From Bifidobacterium breve (GTDB taxonomy: Bacteria; Bacteroidota; Bacteroidia; Flavobacteriales; Flavobacteriaceae): a stretch of 52,431 nucleotides of DNA. Numbering within the stretch: position 1 is the stretch's first letter; each line of letters begins with the position of its first letter. Shown one piece after another: positions 7,610 through 17,901 of the stretch. Where the stretch lies: positions 1 to 52,431 of the forward strand of contig CALPIE020000003.1 in NCBI GenBank assembly GCA_943323545.2. Reading direction: 5' to 3'. The notes below the pieces were generated by a model. The model worked only from the letters and a program-made list of their open reading frames with translations. It made no database searches and had not been told where the DNA came from. Made by a program: the position numbers and the translations under genes.

Positions 7610-9994
7610 ATGAAAATATTAAAAAAAGCGCTCCTTGTGCTAATTTCAATTGTTGCACTATTTTTCCTTTCCTTGTATATTTATTTACAAACGACAAAAC
7701 CTAAATATGAAGGTGAAGTTAGTCTTCAAAATTGTAATTCAACTACTACTGTTTATTTTGATGATTTTGGCGTACCTCATATTTATGCCAATTCTCAAAA
7801 AGACGCTATGACTGTTTTGGGTTATGTTCATGCTCAAGATCGATTATGGCAAATGGAACTAATGCGGCGAATTGCTCCAGGAAGGTTATCAGAACTTTTC
7901 GGCACAAAAGCATTAAAAAATGATTTGTTTTTTGCTGGAATTGGAATCGATGAAAATTCTGAAAAGGCAATTGCCGAATTGGATAAAAATTCACAAGCCT
8001 ATCAACTCGCAATGGCGTATTTAAATGGCGTAAATCAATTCATTGAAAACGGAAAAACACCAATAGAATTTAGTCTAATCGGAATTAAAAAAGAAAAATA
8101 TACCCTAAAAGACGTTTATAATATCTTCGGATTTATGTCATTCAGTTTCGCAATGGCACAAAAAACAGATCCTTTACTTACCGATATTCGCGATAAATTC
8201 GGAATCGCATATCTTAAAGATTTTGGTTTGGATGGATCTTTGGCAAAAACCCAATTAAAAAGTTATAAAGTTGAATCGAACGATTATGCTGAAATTTCAA
8301 AATCGCTGACAAGTTTATTAGACAATTCGCCAGTTCCAACATTTATTGGAAGCAACAGTTGGGTTATTGGCGCACCAAAATCCAAAAACGGAAAAGTCAT
8401 TTTTGCCAACGATCCTCATATTATGTTCTCCCAACCAGGTACTTGGTACGAAGCACATATTGTAACACCCGATTATGAAATGTATGGTTATTATTTAGCT
8501 GGAACTCCGTTTCCACTTTTAGGACACAATCGCAATTATGCTTATGGTTTAACGATGTTTGAAAACGATGACTTGGATTTATTTCAGGAAGAAGAAAATC
8601 CGAGTAATCGCAATCAATACAAAACAATAGATGGTTTTAAAAATTACAAAATCAACAAAAAAACAATTAAAGTTAAAGACAGTGCATCGGTAACTTTAAT
8701 TGTAAAAGAATCGATACACGGACCAATATTGAACGGTTTGTTGACAAATCTTCAAGTCAAAAAACCAGTGGCAATGTCGTGGATTTACACCCAACAAAAA
8801 AATCAAATATTAGAAGCAGTATATCAATTATCTCATGCAAAAAAAGTAAACGATTTTTATAAAAATGTCGAACTAATTCACGCTCCCGGCTTAAACATTA
8901 TGTATGGCGATGCTAAAAACAATATCGCTTGGATAACTTCTGGGAAATTGTATAAGTTAGATAAATCAATCAATCCAAATTTTATTTTGAATGGTGCAAA
9001 CGGCATCGATGATAAAAAAGAATTTTTACCATTTTCTAAAAATCCGTCGGCTATAAATCCACCTTGGTATTACGTTTATTCTTCCAACAACCAACCCGAA
9101 GCAATTGATGGCTATTTGTATCCAGGCTACTATTTGCCAGAAGACCGAGCTAATCGAATCAAAGGATTATTAGAATCCAAAAACAATTGGACTTCCAACG
9201 ATGTAAAAAAAATGATTACCGATAATACTTCTGCGGTAGCACCGAATATTGTTTCCAATTGGACGTTGACTTTAGATGAAAAAGCACTAAATCCAAATCA
9301 AAAACAAGCTTTGAAAATTTTAAAAAATTGGAATGGCTCCAATAATTTAAAAGACATAGCACCAACTATATACAACAAATGGGTGTATTGCTATTTAAAA
9401 AACACCTTTCAAGATGAATTAGGTTCATCAGATTTTGAAGCGTTACTCGTAACTCATATTATCAAACAAGTTATTGCAGGACAAAGCGCAAACGAAACTT
9501 CTGTTTGGTGGGACAATGTTACTACAAAAAATAAAAAAGAAACGAGGACAGCTATTTTGAATCAATCGTTCCAAGAAGCGATTACAGCTTTAGAAAAACA
9601 ATTGGGAAATAACACCGCAAAATGGACATGGAATAAAGTACATACTTTAGAAAACCAACATCCAATAGGAAAAGTTGCACTATTTAAAAAATTTTTCAAT
9701 GTCGGTCCATTTGAAATTGATGGCGCTAATGAAGTTATTAATAACCAAATGTTTGTATACAACGAAAGCGGGAAGTACGAAGTAAAAGCAGGTCCGTCAA
9801 CCCGAAGAGTCATCGATTTTTCAGATATCGAAAACAGTTACAGCATTCTTCCAACAGGACAATCGGGAAATCCAATGAGCAAACATTATGACGATCAAGC
9901 CGAAATGTATGTGCAAGGAAAATTCCGAAAAATGAAAATGAATAAAAGGGAAATCATAGCAACATCTACTAAATTGGAATTCAAACCGAAATAA
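7610..9994 (+). CDS. Penicillin acylase family protein (Ntn hydrolase, S45)
   Basis: 'DDFGVPHIYANSQKDAMTVLGYVHAQDRLWQMELMRRIAPGRLSELFG' and nucleophile-Ser region 'GSNSWVIGAPKSKNGKVIFANDPH'. Confidence 0.9.
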   Translation: MKILKKALLVLISIVALFFLSLYIYLQTTKPKYEGEVSLQNCNSTTTVYFDDFGVPHIYANSQKDAMTVLGYVHAQDRLWQMELMRRIAPGRLSELFGTKALKNDLFFAGIGIDENSEKAIAELDKNSQAYQLAMAYLNGVNQFIENGKTPIEFSLIGIKKEKYTLKDVYNIFGFMSFSFAMAQKTDPLLTDIRDKFGIAYLKDFGLDGSLAKTQLKSYKVESNDYAEISKSLTSLLDNSPVPTFIGSNSWVIGAPKSKNGKVIFANDPHIMFSQPGTWYEAHIVTPDYEMYGYYLAGTPFPLLGHNRNYAYGLTMFENDDLDLFQEEENPSNRNQYKTIDGFKNYKINKKTIKVKDSASVTLIVKESIHGPILNGLLTNLQVKKPVAMSWIYTQQKNQILEAVYQLSHAKKVNDFYKNVELIHAPGLNIMYGDAKNNIAWITSGKLYKLDKSINPNFILNGANGIDDKKEFLPFSKNPSAINPPWYYVYSSNNQPEAIDGYLYPGYYLPEDRANRIKGLLESKNNWTSNDVKKMITDNTSAVAPNIVSNWTLTLDEKALNPNQKQALKILKNWNGSNNLKDIAPTIYNKWVYCYLKNTFQDELGSSDFEALLVTHIIKQVIAGQSANETSVWWDNVTTKNKKETRTAILNQSFQEAITALEKQLGNNTAKWTWNKVHTLENQHPIGKVALFKKFFNVGPFEIDGANEVINNQMFVYNESGKYEVKAGPSTRRVIDFSDIENSYSILPTGQSGNPMSKHYDDQAEMYVQGKFRKMKMNKREIIATSTKLEFKPK

Positions 9995-10000
9995 TTTCCA

Positions 10001-10045
10001 TTTATTGCTAATCTGACGAGATTCTTCCTTCGTCTGAATGACAAA
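10001..10045 (-). repeat. GTCATT..GACGAAGGA..AATCTC family repeat
   Basis: Reverse complement reads gtcattcagacgaaggaagaatctcgtcag, similar to 11510-11535 and to the core of the element at 43121. Confidence 0.6.
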
Positions 10046-10060
10046 ATTGAGAAAAAAATA

Positions 10061-10068
10061 TACCTTTG
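10061..10068 (+). promoter_or_regulatory. Candidate -7 box (TACCTTTG) for kmo
   Basis: TANNTTTG match followed by a structured, GC-richer leader. Confidence 0.35.
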
Positions 10069-10158
10069 CACCCGAGGCCGTAAGGCCGAACTGTATGACC
10101 CGAACTGCGAAAGCGGTGAACGGAACGAAGTTAAATAAAAACCGTTTATATATTCTAA

Positions 10159-11499
10159 ATGCAAACTCCACAAAAAATTGCTGTCGTTGGTTCGGGACTT
10201 GTCGGAACCTTATTAGCAATCTACTTAAAAAAACTCGGGCATACGGTTCACGTTTATGATAGAAGCGTCGACATCAGAAATGTAGAATTTTCTGGTCGTT
10301 CTATCAATTTAGTGATGTCAGATCGTGGTTGGAAAGCAATGAAGGATGTAGGTTTGGAAGATGAAATTCGCAAAATCGGAATCCCAGTCGACAAACGAGC
10401 TATTCATACCCAAGACGATAAAATAAATTACCAATATTATGGTAAAGAAGGAGAAGCTATTTTTTCTCTTTCTCGTGGTATTTTAAACAGAAGAATGATT
10501 GATTTAGCTGAAGACGTTGGCGTTGAATTTTTCTTCGAACATAAAATTTGGGATGTAACTTTAGCCGATGCAACACTTCATATCGGAGAAACCGAAAGAG
10601 GCGAGTGGCATGATTTAAAATACGATAAAGTTTTCGGTGCCGATGGTGCTTTTTCTAGAATTCGACACCGAATGCAAAGACAAAGTTTATTTGATTATTC
10701 GCAAGAGTTCATGAAAATGGGCTATAAAGAATTGCACATTCCAGCAAATGCAGACGGAACACACAAAATAGATAAAAATTCCCTACACATTTGGCCAAGA
10801 GGCAACTTTATGTTGATGGCGTTAGCAAATTTAGACGGAACATTTACTTGTACATTGTTCATGCCTTTTGAAGGTGAAAATTCTTTTGATCAATTAAAAG
10901 ACGAAGCTAAACTTTTAGAATTCTTTGCTAAATTCTTTCCCGACACGGCTGCTGTTATTCCAGATTTGGTGAAAGATTTCTTTAAAAATCCAACTAGTTT
11001 TTTGGTAAAAATGAAATGTTATCCATGGACATTTGAAGATAAAGTGGCGTTAATTGGCGATTCGGCTCATGCGATTGTTCCGTTTTACGGACACGGAATG
11101 AACGCTGGTTTCGAAGACATCACGATTTTATCGGAAATGATTGCCAAATACAATGACGATTGGAAGACCATTTTTTCAGAATATCAAGAATCTCGCAAGC
11201 CCAATGCCGATGCAATTGCCGAATTGTCAAGTCGAAATTTTATTGAAATGAGTACGAAAACAGCCGATGCCAATTTCCTGCTTCAAAAGAAAATCGAAAA
11301 ATGGTTTTCAGATAAACACCCCGATAAATGGACTCCGTTATACAGTCGCGTTACTTTTAGTTTACAACCGTATTCCGATGCGTTGGCAATTGGTGATTTC
11401 CAAAATAAAATTATGGAAGTCATCATGCAAATTCCAAATATCGAAGAAAAATGGAACAGCGAGGAAGTGGAGAATAAGATAATTGAGTTGTTGAAGTAG
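10159..11499 (+). CDS. kmo: Kynurenine 3-monooxygenase (FAD-dependent)
   Basis: 'KIAVVGSGLVGTLLAIYLKKLGHTVHVYDR', 'GRSINLVMSDRGW', 'FGADGAFSRIRH', 'ALIGDSAHAIVPFYGHGMNAGFED'. Confidence 0.92.
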   Translation: MQTPQKIAVVGSGLVGTLLAIYLKKLGHTVHVYDRSVDIRNVEFSGRSINLVMSDRGWKAMKDVGLEDEIRKIGIPVDKRAIHTQDDKINYQYYGKEGEAIFSLSRGILNRRMIDLAEDVGVEFFFEHKIWDVTLADATLHIGETERGEWHDLKYDKVFGADGAFSRIRHRMQRQSLFDYSQEFMKMGYKELHIPANADGTHKIDKNSLHIWPRGNFMLMALANLDGTFTCTLFMPFEGENSFDQLKDEAKLLEFFAKFFPDTAAVIPDLVKDFFKNPTSFLVKMKCYPWTFEDKVALIGDSAHAIVPFYGHGMNAGFEDITILSEMIAKYNDDWKTIFSEYQESRKPNADAIAELSSRNFIEMSTKTADANFLLQKKIEKWFSDKHPDKWTPLYSRVTFSLQPYSDALAIGDFQNKIMEVIMQIPNIEEKWNSEEVENKIIELLK

Positions 11500-11509
11500 T
11501 CAGGATTTT

Positions 11510-11605
11510 GTCATTTCGACGAAGGAGAAATCTCATCTAGTTATCCTGATTATGTGATTTACTTCGTCTGTTCGCTATTGCTCGAGTCTCCTTCGTCGAA
11601 ATGAC
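11510..11605. repeat. Long inverted repeat between convergent genes
   Basis: GTCATTTCGACGAAGGAGA (11510-11528) is the perfect reverse complement of TCTCCTTCGTCGAAATGAC (11587-11605). Confidence 0.9.
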
Positions 11606-11612
11606 AGAAAAA

Positions 11613-11981
11613 CTATTCCTCTCTGTGTACTTTCATGAAATCAAAAGCAGGTTTACAAATCGCAATGTATTCACAAGGTTCGTCAAACGGATTGGAATAT
11701 TGCACGCGCGTATTTTTTTCAATTTTTATTGATTGTCCCGCTTCTAGAATAACTATTTCTCCTTCTATAATAAATTGCTTTTTTCCTGAGATAATATAAG
11801 TGTATTCTTCAAACTCTGGTGTTTGAAAAGGTTCACTCCATTTTGGTGGAGCAATCATGTGAGCAATAGAAATTTCTGTATTTTTGGTAGTTGGAATTCC
11901 GTGATGCTCTTCTATTAATTTGCCATCCGAAGTCGGAACTTTAAAAGGTGATTTTTGTATAAAGTACTTTTTCATAAACAA
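11613..11981 (-). CDS. Cupin domain-containing protein
   Basis: 'EEYTYIISGKKQFIIEGEIVILEAGQSIKIEKNTRVQYSNPFDEPCEYIAIC'. Start may be internal Met at 11975. Confidence 0.8.
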   Translation of the reverse strand: MFMKKYFIQKSPFKVPTSDGKLIEEHHGIPTTKNTEISIAHMIAPPKWSEPFQTPEFEEYTYIISGKKQFIIEGEIVILEAGQSIKIEKNTRVQYSNPFDEPCEYIAICKPAFDFMKVHREE

Positions 11982-12012
11982 AAGTCTATATTTTTGTTCT
12001 TTGTTCTTTTCT

Positions 12013-13521
12013 CTATTTTTTAAACATTTTCATCAAAACACCAAAAACGCCTCTTATAAAAGTAGCGCTTGTCACCACTTTGGTTACCGATTTTCCGATT
12101 ACTTCGGCAGTACTAGGTTCGTTACTTTTCTTTGGTGAAACATCTTGTTCTTCTGCTTGCTGAATAGCGTTTTCTATTTTTTTATTTAATATTTCATAAG
12201 CACTTTCCCTTTCAATTTCTTCCGAATATTTCCGAACCAATTTCGACTTCGCATTAATTTCTGCAATTTCAGAATCGATTAAAACATCCATTCTGCTCAT
12301 TGGAGCACGAAGCATTGTTGCAGCCAATGGCGTCGGAATACCTTTTTCGTTCAAAGCGGTAACAAATGCTTCTCCTATTCCCAGAGAAGTTAATACTTCA
12401 TCAGTTTTATAATAATCGGATGTTGGATAATTGTCGGCAGTTTGTTTAATTGCTTGTCTATCGTTTGCAGTAAATGCTCTCAACGCATGTTGGATTTTCA
12501 ATCCCAATTGTGCTAAAACGCCTTTCGGAATATCCATCGGATTTTGCGTTACAAAATATACGCCAACACCTTTCGAACGAATTAATTTAATAATGGTTTC
12601 AATTTGTTCTAATAAAACTTTACTAGCTTCATTAAAAATTAAATGAGCTTCGTCAATAAATAATACGAGTTCGGGTTGTTCAACATCTCCTTTTTCTGGC
12701 ATTTGTTGGTAAATTTCGGCGAGAAGACTCAACATAAAAGTCGAGAATAATTTTGGTTTATCTTGAATATCTGTCAAACGAATGATGTTTACGTAACCTT
12801 TCCCGTTTTCATCTATTCTCATTAAATCATCAATTTCAAATGATTTTTCGCCAAAAAAGAAATCGCCCCCTTGTTGTTCCAATTCAATTATTTTACGAAG
12901 AATCGTTCCAGTTGTTGCGGTTGAAATCTTTCCGTATGCTGAAGAAATTTCGTCTTTTCCTTCTTCGGTAATATAATTCAGTACTTTTTTGATATCCTTT
13001 AAATCCAAAAGCGGCATTTTTTTATCATCACAATATTTAAAAATCACCGAAACTACGCCAGATTGTGTATCATTCAAATCTAAAATTCTAGAAAATAATA
13101 CCGGACCAAATTCTGAAATTGTTGCTCTTAATCGAACACCATCTTGAGTTGATAGCGTCATTAATTCGACTGGGAAAGCTGCAGTTGAATACGGAATATT
13201 TATTTTAGAATGTCGCTCAGTAATAAAAGTTTTTTCAACTCCTTCTTTTGCGATTCCAGAGAAATCACCTTTTATATCCATCATTAAAACCGGAATTCCA
13301 AATGAAGATAATTGTTCTGAAAGTACTTGAATGGTTTTTGTTTTTCCAGTACCAGTAGCACCTGCTATTAATCCGTGGCGGTTTAAAGTTTTTAATGGAA
13401 TTTTAATTTGGGTTTCACCAATTGGTTCCCCATTAAGTAAAGCTGCTCCAAGAAGAATACTATCGCCTTTTAAAGTATAACCTTGATTAATGTGTTGTAT
13501 AAAAGATTCGGTGTTAGTCAT
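12013..13521 (-). CDS. HerA-like/DUF853 (YjgR-type) P-loop ATPase
   Basis: 'GLIAGATGTGKTKTIQVLSEQL' Walker A, 'ELVLFIDEAHLIFNEASK' Walker B, 'KGVGVYFVTQNPMDIPKGVLAQLGLKIQHALRAFT'. Confidence 0.88.
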   Translation of the reverse strand: MTNTESFIQHINQGYTLKGDSILLGAALLNGEPIGETQIKIPLKTLNRHGLIAGATGTGKTKTIQVLSEQLSSFGIPVLMMDIKGDFSGIAKEGVEKTFITERHSKINIPYSTAAFPVELMTLSTQDGVRLRATISEFGPVLFSRILDLNDTQSGVVSVIFKYCDDKKMPLLDLKDIKKVLNYITEEGKDEISSAYGKISTATTGTILRKIIELEQQGGDFFFGEKSFEIDDLMRIDENGKGYVNIIRLTDIQDKPKLFSTFMLSLLAEIYQQMPEKGDVEQPELVLFIDEAHLIFNEASKVLLEQIETIIKLIRSKGVGVYFVTQNPMDIPKGVLAQLGLKIQHALRAFTANDRQAIKQTADNYPTSDYYKTDEVLTSLGIGEAFVTALNEKGIPTPLAATMLRAPMSRMDVLIDSEIAEINAKSKLVRKYSEEIERESAYEILNKKIENAIQQAEEQDVSPKKSNEPSTAEVIGKSVTKVVTSATFIRGVFGVLMKMFKK

Positions 13522-13809
13522 TTTTATAAAATTGAATTTGCCACTATTTTTAGTGCAAGATACTATTTTCCAGTATTAAAAAGTAAGATAAAAGATGTCT
13601 ATAAAAAAAATAGTTATTAACAGAAATATACTAAATACAATTAAATAAACGTTATAATCTGGGAAAATAAGATTGTAAATTATTATAAATCAATTGATTT
13701 GGCAAGAATAATAAAAAATGAAGAGGGATATTAATTAAAAAAACTACACGCCCAAATTATGGCAATGTTATAATTAGTAAAAAAAGTTTTTTTATTTCAA
13801 CTAAAAAAT

Positions 13810-13817
13810 TAAATTTG
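13810..13817 (+). promoter_or_regulatory. Candidate -7 box (TAAATTTG) for the exbB operon
   Basis: TANNTTTG match in the AT-rich region upstream of exbB. Confidence 0.35.
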
Positions 13818-13881
13818 TCCCTATTCAAGTTTATTTACAACTAAAAACTATTAAATTATTTAAACATTAAAAATTTTTAAA

Positions 13882-14700
13882 ATGGCAAACGTTAAAAAAG
13901 AAAAAGGATCAAACGGAGGCGGAATGTTCTCTGGAATTGTAATTGTATTATGTGTTTTTGTAGGATGGATTATTTGGAATTTCATAATGGGTTCTGGGTC
14001 AAATTTTGAAGGAGGAGTAAATACAGGACATCCGCTACCAGGAAATTATTTAGCCATGGTTTATAAAGGAGGTCCAATTGTACCAGTTTTAATGGGTTTA
14101 TTATTAATGGTTATCGTTTTTTCATTTGAAAGATATTTTGTAATTTCAAAAGCATCAGGAAAAGGAAATCTTGACCAGTTTATGAGCAAAGTTCAAGCGA
14201 GTATTAACGGAGGGAATATAGAAGATGCAATTGCAACATGCGATAAACAACAAGGTTCTGTAGCTAATGCTATTAAATCAGCATTAGTAAAATACCAAGA
14301 TGTAAAAAAAGAAGGATTTAATAGCGAAGAAGCATCTGAAATGATCCACAAAGAAATAGAAGAAGCTACTTCACTTGAAATGCCAATGTTAGAGAAAAAT
14401 ATGACCATTCTTTCTACTTTAGTTTCTTTAGGAACTCTTGCTGGATTATTAGGAACTGTAACAGGGATGATTAAAGCATTTGGAGCTTTAGCAACTGCAG
14501 GTACTCCAGATCAAGCATTATTAGCAAATGGTATTTCTGAAGCACTTATCAATACAGCGACTGGAATTTCTACTTCTGCATTAGCTATTGTAGCATACAA
14601 TTTCTTCACTTCTAAAATTGATACGCTTACTTATTCTATCGATGAAGCTGGAACAGCTATCGTAAATACTTACAGAAGATTCAGAGGAAGTTTAAAATAA
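13882..14700 (+). CDS. exbB: MotA/TolQ/ExbB proton channel family protein
   Basis: 'LGTLAGLLGTVTGMIKAFGALATAGTPDQALLANGISEALINTATGI'. Confidence 0.9.
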   Translation: MANVKKEKGSNGGGMFSGIVIVLCVFVGWIIWNFIMGSGSNFEGGVNTGHPLPGNYLAMVYKGGPIVPVLMGLLLMVIVFSFERYFVISKASGKGNLDQFMSKVQASINGGNIEDAIATCDKQQGSVANAIKSALVKYQDVKKEGFNSEEASEMIHKEIEEATSLEMPMLEKNMTILSTLVSLGTLAGLLGTVTGMIKAFGALATAGTPDQALLANGISEALINTATGISTSALAIVAYNFFTSKIDTLTYSIDEAGTAIVNTYRRFRGSLK

Positions 14701-14717
14701 AATACTACAAAAAGAAA

Positions 14718-15347
14718 ATGGCAAAAATAACAATGTCTAAAAAAGCGGCGTCTATCGACATGACAGCAATGTGTGATGTGGCTTTCCTTTTGCTTACGTT
14801 CTTTATCTTAACAGCTACTGCCAAACAGCAAGAGCCACTTCCTGTTCAAACTCCAGCTTCAACTGTACAAACTAAATTGCCAGAAACGGGTTTAGTAACT
14901 TTGACTCTCGGAAGTTATGAAGGAAAACCAAAAGTATTCTTCGGAATGAAAGATAGAGATATTCGTAAAAAAACGATTGAATTAATTGAAAGCAGATTTA
15001 AACTGGGTCTAACAGAACAAGAACAACTTCAGTTTGAATTGATTGATGAATTCGGTGTTCCGATGAGTAATTTGAAACAAATCATAGGAATGAAAAGTTC
15101 GGATAGAAACAAAGTTGGTTTTCAAACAGGGATTCCTTTTGATTCAATCGACAATCAATTAAAAGAATGGATTTACACTGCTCGACAAGCAAATGTTGAA
15201 TTGGGTAAAACAAAAGAACTTGACTTCGCTATTAAAGGCGATGCTAAAGAACAATATCCACAAATCAAAAAGATTATGGATATTTTACAAGACCAAAAAA
15301 TCAATAGCTTTAATTTAGTTACTGGTTTAAGAGGAAAAGACTATTAA
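14718..15347 (+). CDS. exbD: ExbD/TolR family biopolymer transporter
   Basis: 'IDMTAMCDVAFLLLTFFILTATAK'. Confidence 0.88.
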   Translation: MAKITMSKKAASIDMTAMCDVAFLLLTFFILTATAKQQEPLPVQTPASTVQTKLPETGLVTLTLGSYEGKPKVFFGMKDRDIRKKTIELIESRFKLGLTEQEQLQFELIDEFGVPMSNLKQIIGMKSSDRNKVGFQTGIPFDSIDNQLKEWIYTARQANVELGKTKELDFAIKGDAKEQYPQIKKIMDILQDQKINSFNLVTGLRGKDY

Positions 15348-15364
15348 TTCAATAAATAGAAAAA

Positions 15365-15934
15365 ATGGCTGAATTAAATACCGGTGACGGTGGTGGCAAA
15401 AAAGGAAGTGGTAAGGTAAGAAGTAAAAAACAAAACTCTAAAGTAGATTTAACTGCAATGGTGGATTTGGCTTTCTTATTAATCACGTTTTTTATGTTGA
15501 CTACATCATTATCAAAACCACAATCTATGGATTTAGGGTTGCCTGATAAAGAGGATGATCCACTTAAAGATAAACCAGTAAAAACTGACCAAAGAAGAAC
15601 AGTAACTGTAATTCTTGGTGACAATGATAAAATAAAATGGTATCACGGACTTCTTGAAGCACCTGAGCCTAATGGTAAACCAACAGATGCAGTTTATGGT
15701 AAAGATGGGATACGTAAAGAGTTATTGAAAAGAGTAAAATCGGTTCCAGAAATAGTGGGTGCTAAGAAAGGATTAATAGTTATTATTAAACCTACAAAAA
15801 AATCAACCTATAAAAATTTGGTTGATATTTTAGATGAAATGGCTATTTGTGGTGTTCCTACATATGCTATTGTAAATGATTTTTCGCCAGAAGAAAAAGC
15901 ATTGGCTGAAAAGATGAACACGAATACTCCGTAA
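15365..15934 (+). CDS. exbD: ExbD/TolR family biopolymer transporter (second copy)
   Basis: 'VDLTAMVDLAFLLITFFMLTTSLSKP'. Confidence 0.88.
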   Translation: MAELNTGDGGGKKGSGKVRSKKQNSKVDLTAMVDLAFLLITFFMLTTSLSKPQSMDLGLPDKEDDPLKDKPVKTDQRRTVTVILGDNDKIKWYHGLLEAPEPNGKPTDAVYGKDGIRKELLKRVKSVPEIVGAKKGLIVIIKPTKKSTYKNLVDILDEMAICGVPTYAIVNDFSPEEKALAEKMNTNTP

Positions 15935-15960
15935 AAGTATTCCTAAAAAATATTTATTAT

Positions 15961-16752
15961 ATGAAATTAGACTTATTAAAAAAACAATGGCTCGACATCG
16001 TTTTTGAAGGTCGTAACAAAAGTTATGGTGCTTATGATTTGAGAATAAAAAGTGGTAATATAACTTTACGCGCTATGCTTATTGGAGCTGTTGTATTTGC
16101 TATTGCAGTAGCAACTCCTATGATTGTTGATTTTATTGGCAGTGCTGCTGAAGATGATACTGCTTTAGATCAAAAAATAACAACAATTAAGTTACCACCT
16201 AAAGAAAAACCAAAAGAAGATATTCCACCACCACCACCTCCTCCTCCTAAAGTAGATCAGGTTAAGTTTGTAAAACCTGTTGTTGCAAAAACGGAAGAGG
16301 TTACTGAAGAGCCACCAAAAGTGGAAGAAATTAAAGATAAAAAATTAGGTGATGAAACTATAAAAGGAGATCCAGATGCTCCAATAACAGTTGAACCAGT
16401 TGGTAACGGTAAAGAAGTGGTTGAAGAAGATAATAATGTTTACAATTCTGCAGGAATTGAAGTAAAACCAGAATACCCAGGGGGGTTAGCTAAATTTTAT
16501 AGCTTTATTAAAAACAATTACCAAGCTCCAGATGAAGAAGGTTTGAAAGGGAAAGTTATTGTTTCTTTTGTGGTTGAGAAAGACGGGTCATTAACAGATA
16601 TTAAAGTTTTAAAAGATATTGGTTACGGAACCGGAACAGAAGCTATCCGTGTATTAAAAAAATGCGCAAGATGGACACCTGCTGAACAAAATGGTAAAAA
16701 AGTAAGATGTTCTTATCAAATTCCAATTGCTATAGAAACAGCGTCTGAATAA
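15961..16752 (+). CDS. tonB: Energy transducer TonB
   Basis: 'FEGRNKSYGAYDLR' N-terminus, Pro-rich 'DIPPPPPPPPK' and C-terminal TonB domain. Confidence 0.9.
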   Translation: MKLDLLKKQWLDIVFEGRNKSYGAYDLRIKSGNITLRAMLIGAVVFAIAVATPMIVDFIGSAAEDDTALDQKITTIKLPPKEKPKEDIPPPPPPPPKVDQVKFVKPVVAKTEEVTEEPPKVEEIKDKKLGDETIKGDPDAPITVEPVGNGKEVVEEDNNVYNSAGIEVKPEYPGGLAKFYSFIKNNYQAPDEEGLKGKVIVSFVVEKDGSLTDIKVLKDIGYGTGTEAIRVLKKCARWTPAEQNGKKVRCSYQIPIAIETASE

Positions 16753-16982
16753 TGATAAAAAGTTTAATTAATAATTTTCAGAAGAAATCGCTTAATGAGC
16801 GATTTCTTCTATTTATAGGGATTTTGTTTTTTTTGATTTATTTAACATTAGGGTTACTAATAATTTTTTGGGAAAAACTACCTTTGAAAATGCCTTTAGC
16901 TTATAGAATTGCATTTGGTGTTTTGCTTATTGTATATTCGTTTATTCGCTTTCTACGTTTCTTTAATACTGCAAAAGAGTAA
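16752..16982 (+). CDS. Small hypothetical membrane protein
   Basis: 76 aa, two hydrophobic segments; TAATG overlaps with both neighbours suggest translational coupling. Confidence 0.7.
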   Translation: MIKSLINNFQKKSLNERFLLFIGILFFLIYLTLGLLIIFWEKLPLKMPLAYRIAFGVLLIVYSFIRFLRFFNTAKE

Positions 16983-17899
16983 TGAAAAAGTACTTAAAAT
17001 ATATTGTCTTTTTATCCATAATGATTTTTGGATTCATTTTTTCGTGTGCTAAAAAAGATCCAAATGCCCCGAAAAGTGATACTATAGTTGAAGGTAAGAC
17101 AACTATTTTGGTAGATGAAACCTTGTTGCCTATTATTGAAGATCAATTGGCTGTTTTTGAAAACAATTACAATTCTAAAATTACTTTGGTTCCGCAATCT
17201 GAAAAAGAGAGTGTTTTAGCTTTAACCAATGGGAAAGCCGACATAGTAGTTTTGTCAAGAGAATTGAATAAAGAAGAGCAAGCTGTATTTAAACAAAAAA
17301 AGATTGCGCCAAAATCAACTCCCTTTGCAATTGATGCAATAGCATTTGTTAAAAACAAAAAATCAAACGATACTTTGATTGATTTGAAAGAGATTATAGA
17401 TTTTATTAAAGGAAATAAAACCAATATTAAAGGGTTGGTTTTTGATAATCCCAATTCAAGTACAGTAAGATATTTAAGTGAATTAGCAGGAGTTACTGCA
17501 TTACCGGAAGTAGGTGTTTTTTCATTCAAGACCAACGAAGATGTAATCAAATATGTTTCCGAAAATGATGGTATGATTGGAGTAGTTGGTAATAATTGGT
17601 TGTATCAACCAAAAGTATCAATGCAAAAATATATTGATAATATCAACATTTTAAGTGTTAAAGGAATGAATAGCAAGGAATATGTTTTTCCTAGTCAGGA
17701 TAATGTTGCAAAAAGGGTTTATCCTTTGGCACGTGTTTTGTTTATCGTCAATTGTCAGGGCTACGAAGGTTTAGGAATGGGCTTTGCTTCATTTATAGCC
17801 GGAGAAAAAGGACAACGAATTATTTTAAAATCAGGCCTCGCTCCTATGAGAGAACCCAGCCGAAATATTAGAATAAGAAACCAAATCGAAAAAAAATAA
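16982..17899 (+). CDS. PstS-like periplasmic phosphate/substrate-binding lipoprotein
   Basis: Lipobox 'GFIFSCAKK'; 'ADIVVLSRELNKEE...IDAIAFVKNKKS...LAPMREPSRNIRIR'. Confidence 0.82.
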   Translation: MKKYLKYIVFLSIMIFGFIFSCAKKDPNAPKSDTIVEGKTTILVDETLLPIIEDQLAVFENNYNSKITLVPQSEKESVLALTNGKADIVVLSRELNKEEQAVFKQKKIAPKSTPFAIDAIAFVKNKKSNDTLIDLKEIIDFIKGNKTNIKGLVFDNPNSSTVRYLSELAGVTALPEVGVFSFKTNEDVIKYVSENDGMIGVVGNNWLYQPKVSMQKYIDNINILSVKGMNSKEYVFPSQDNVAKRVYPLARVLFIVNCQGYEGLGMGFASFIAGEKGQRIILKSGLAPMREPSRNIRIRNQIEKK

Positions 17900-17901
17900 T
17901 A

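Noticed and set aside
12013-13521. HerA-like ATPase as part of a defence system
   Set aside because: The sequence looks like the stand-alone DUF853/YjgR type, and no nuclease, Sir2 or other defence partner is adjacent.
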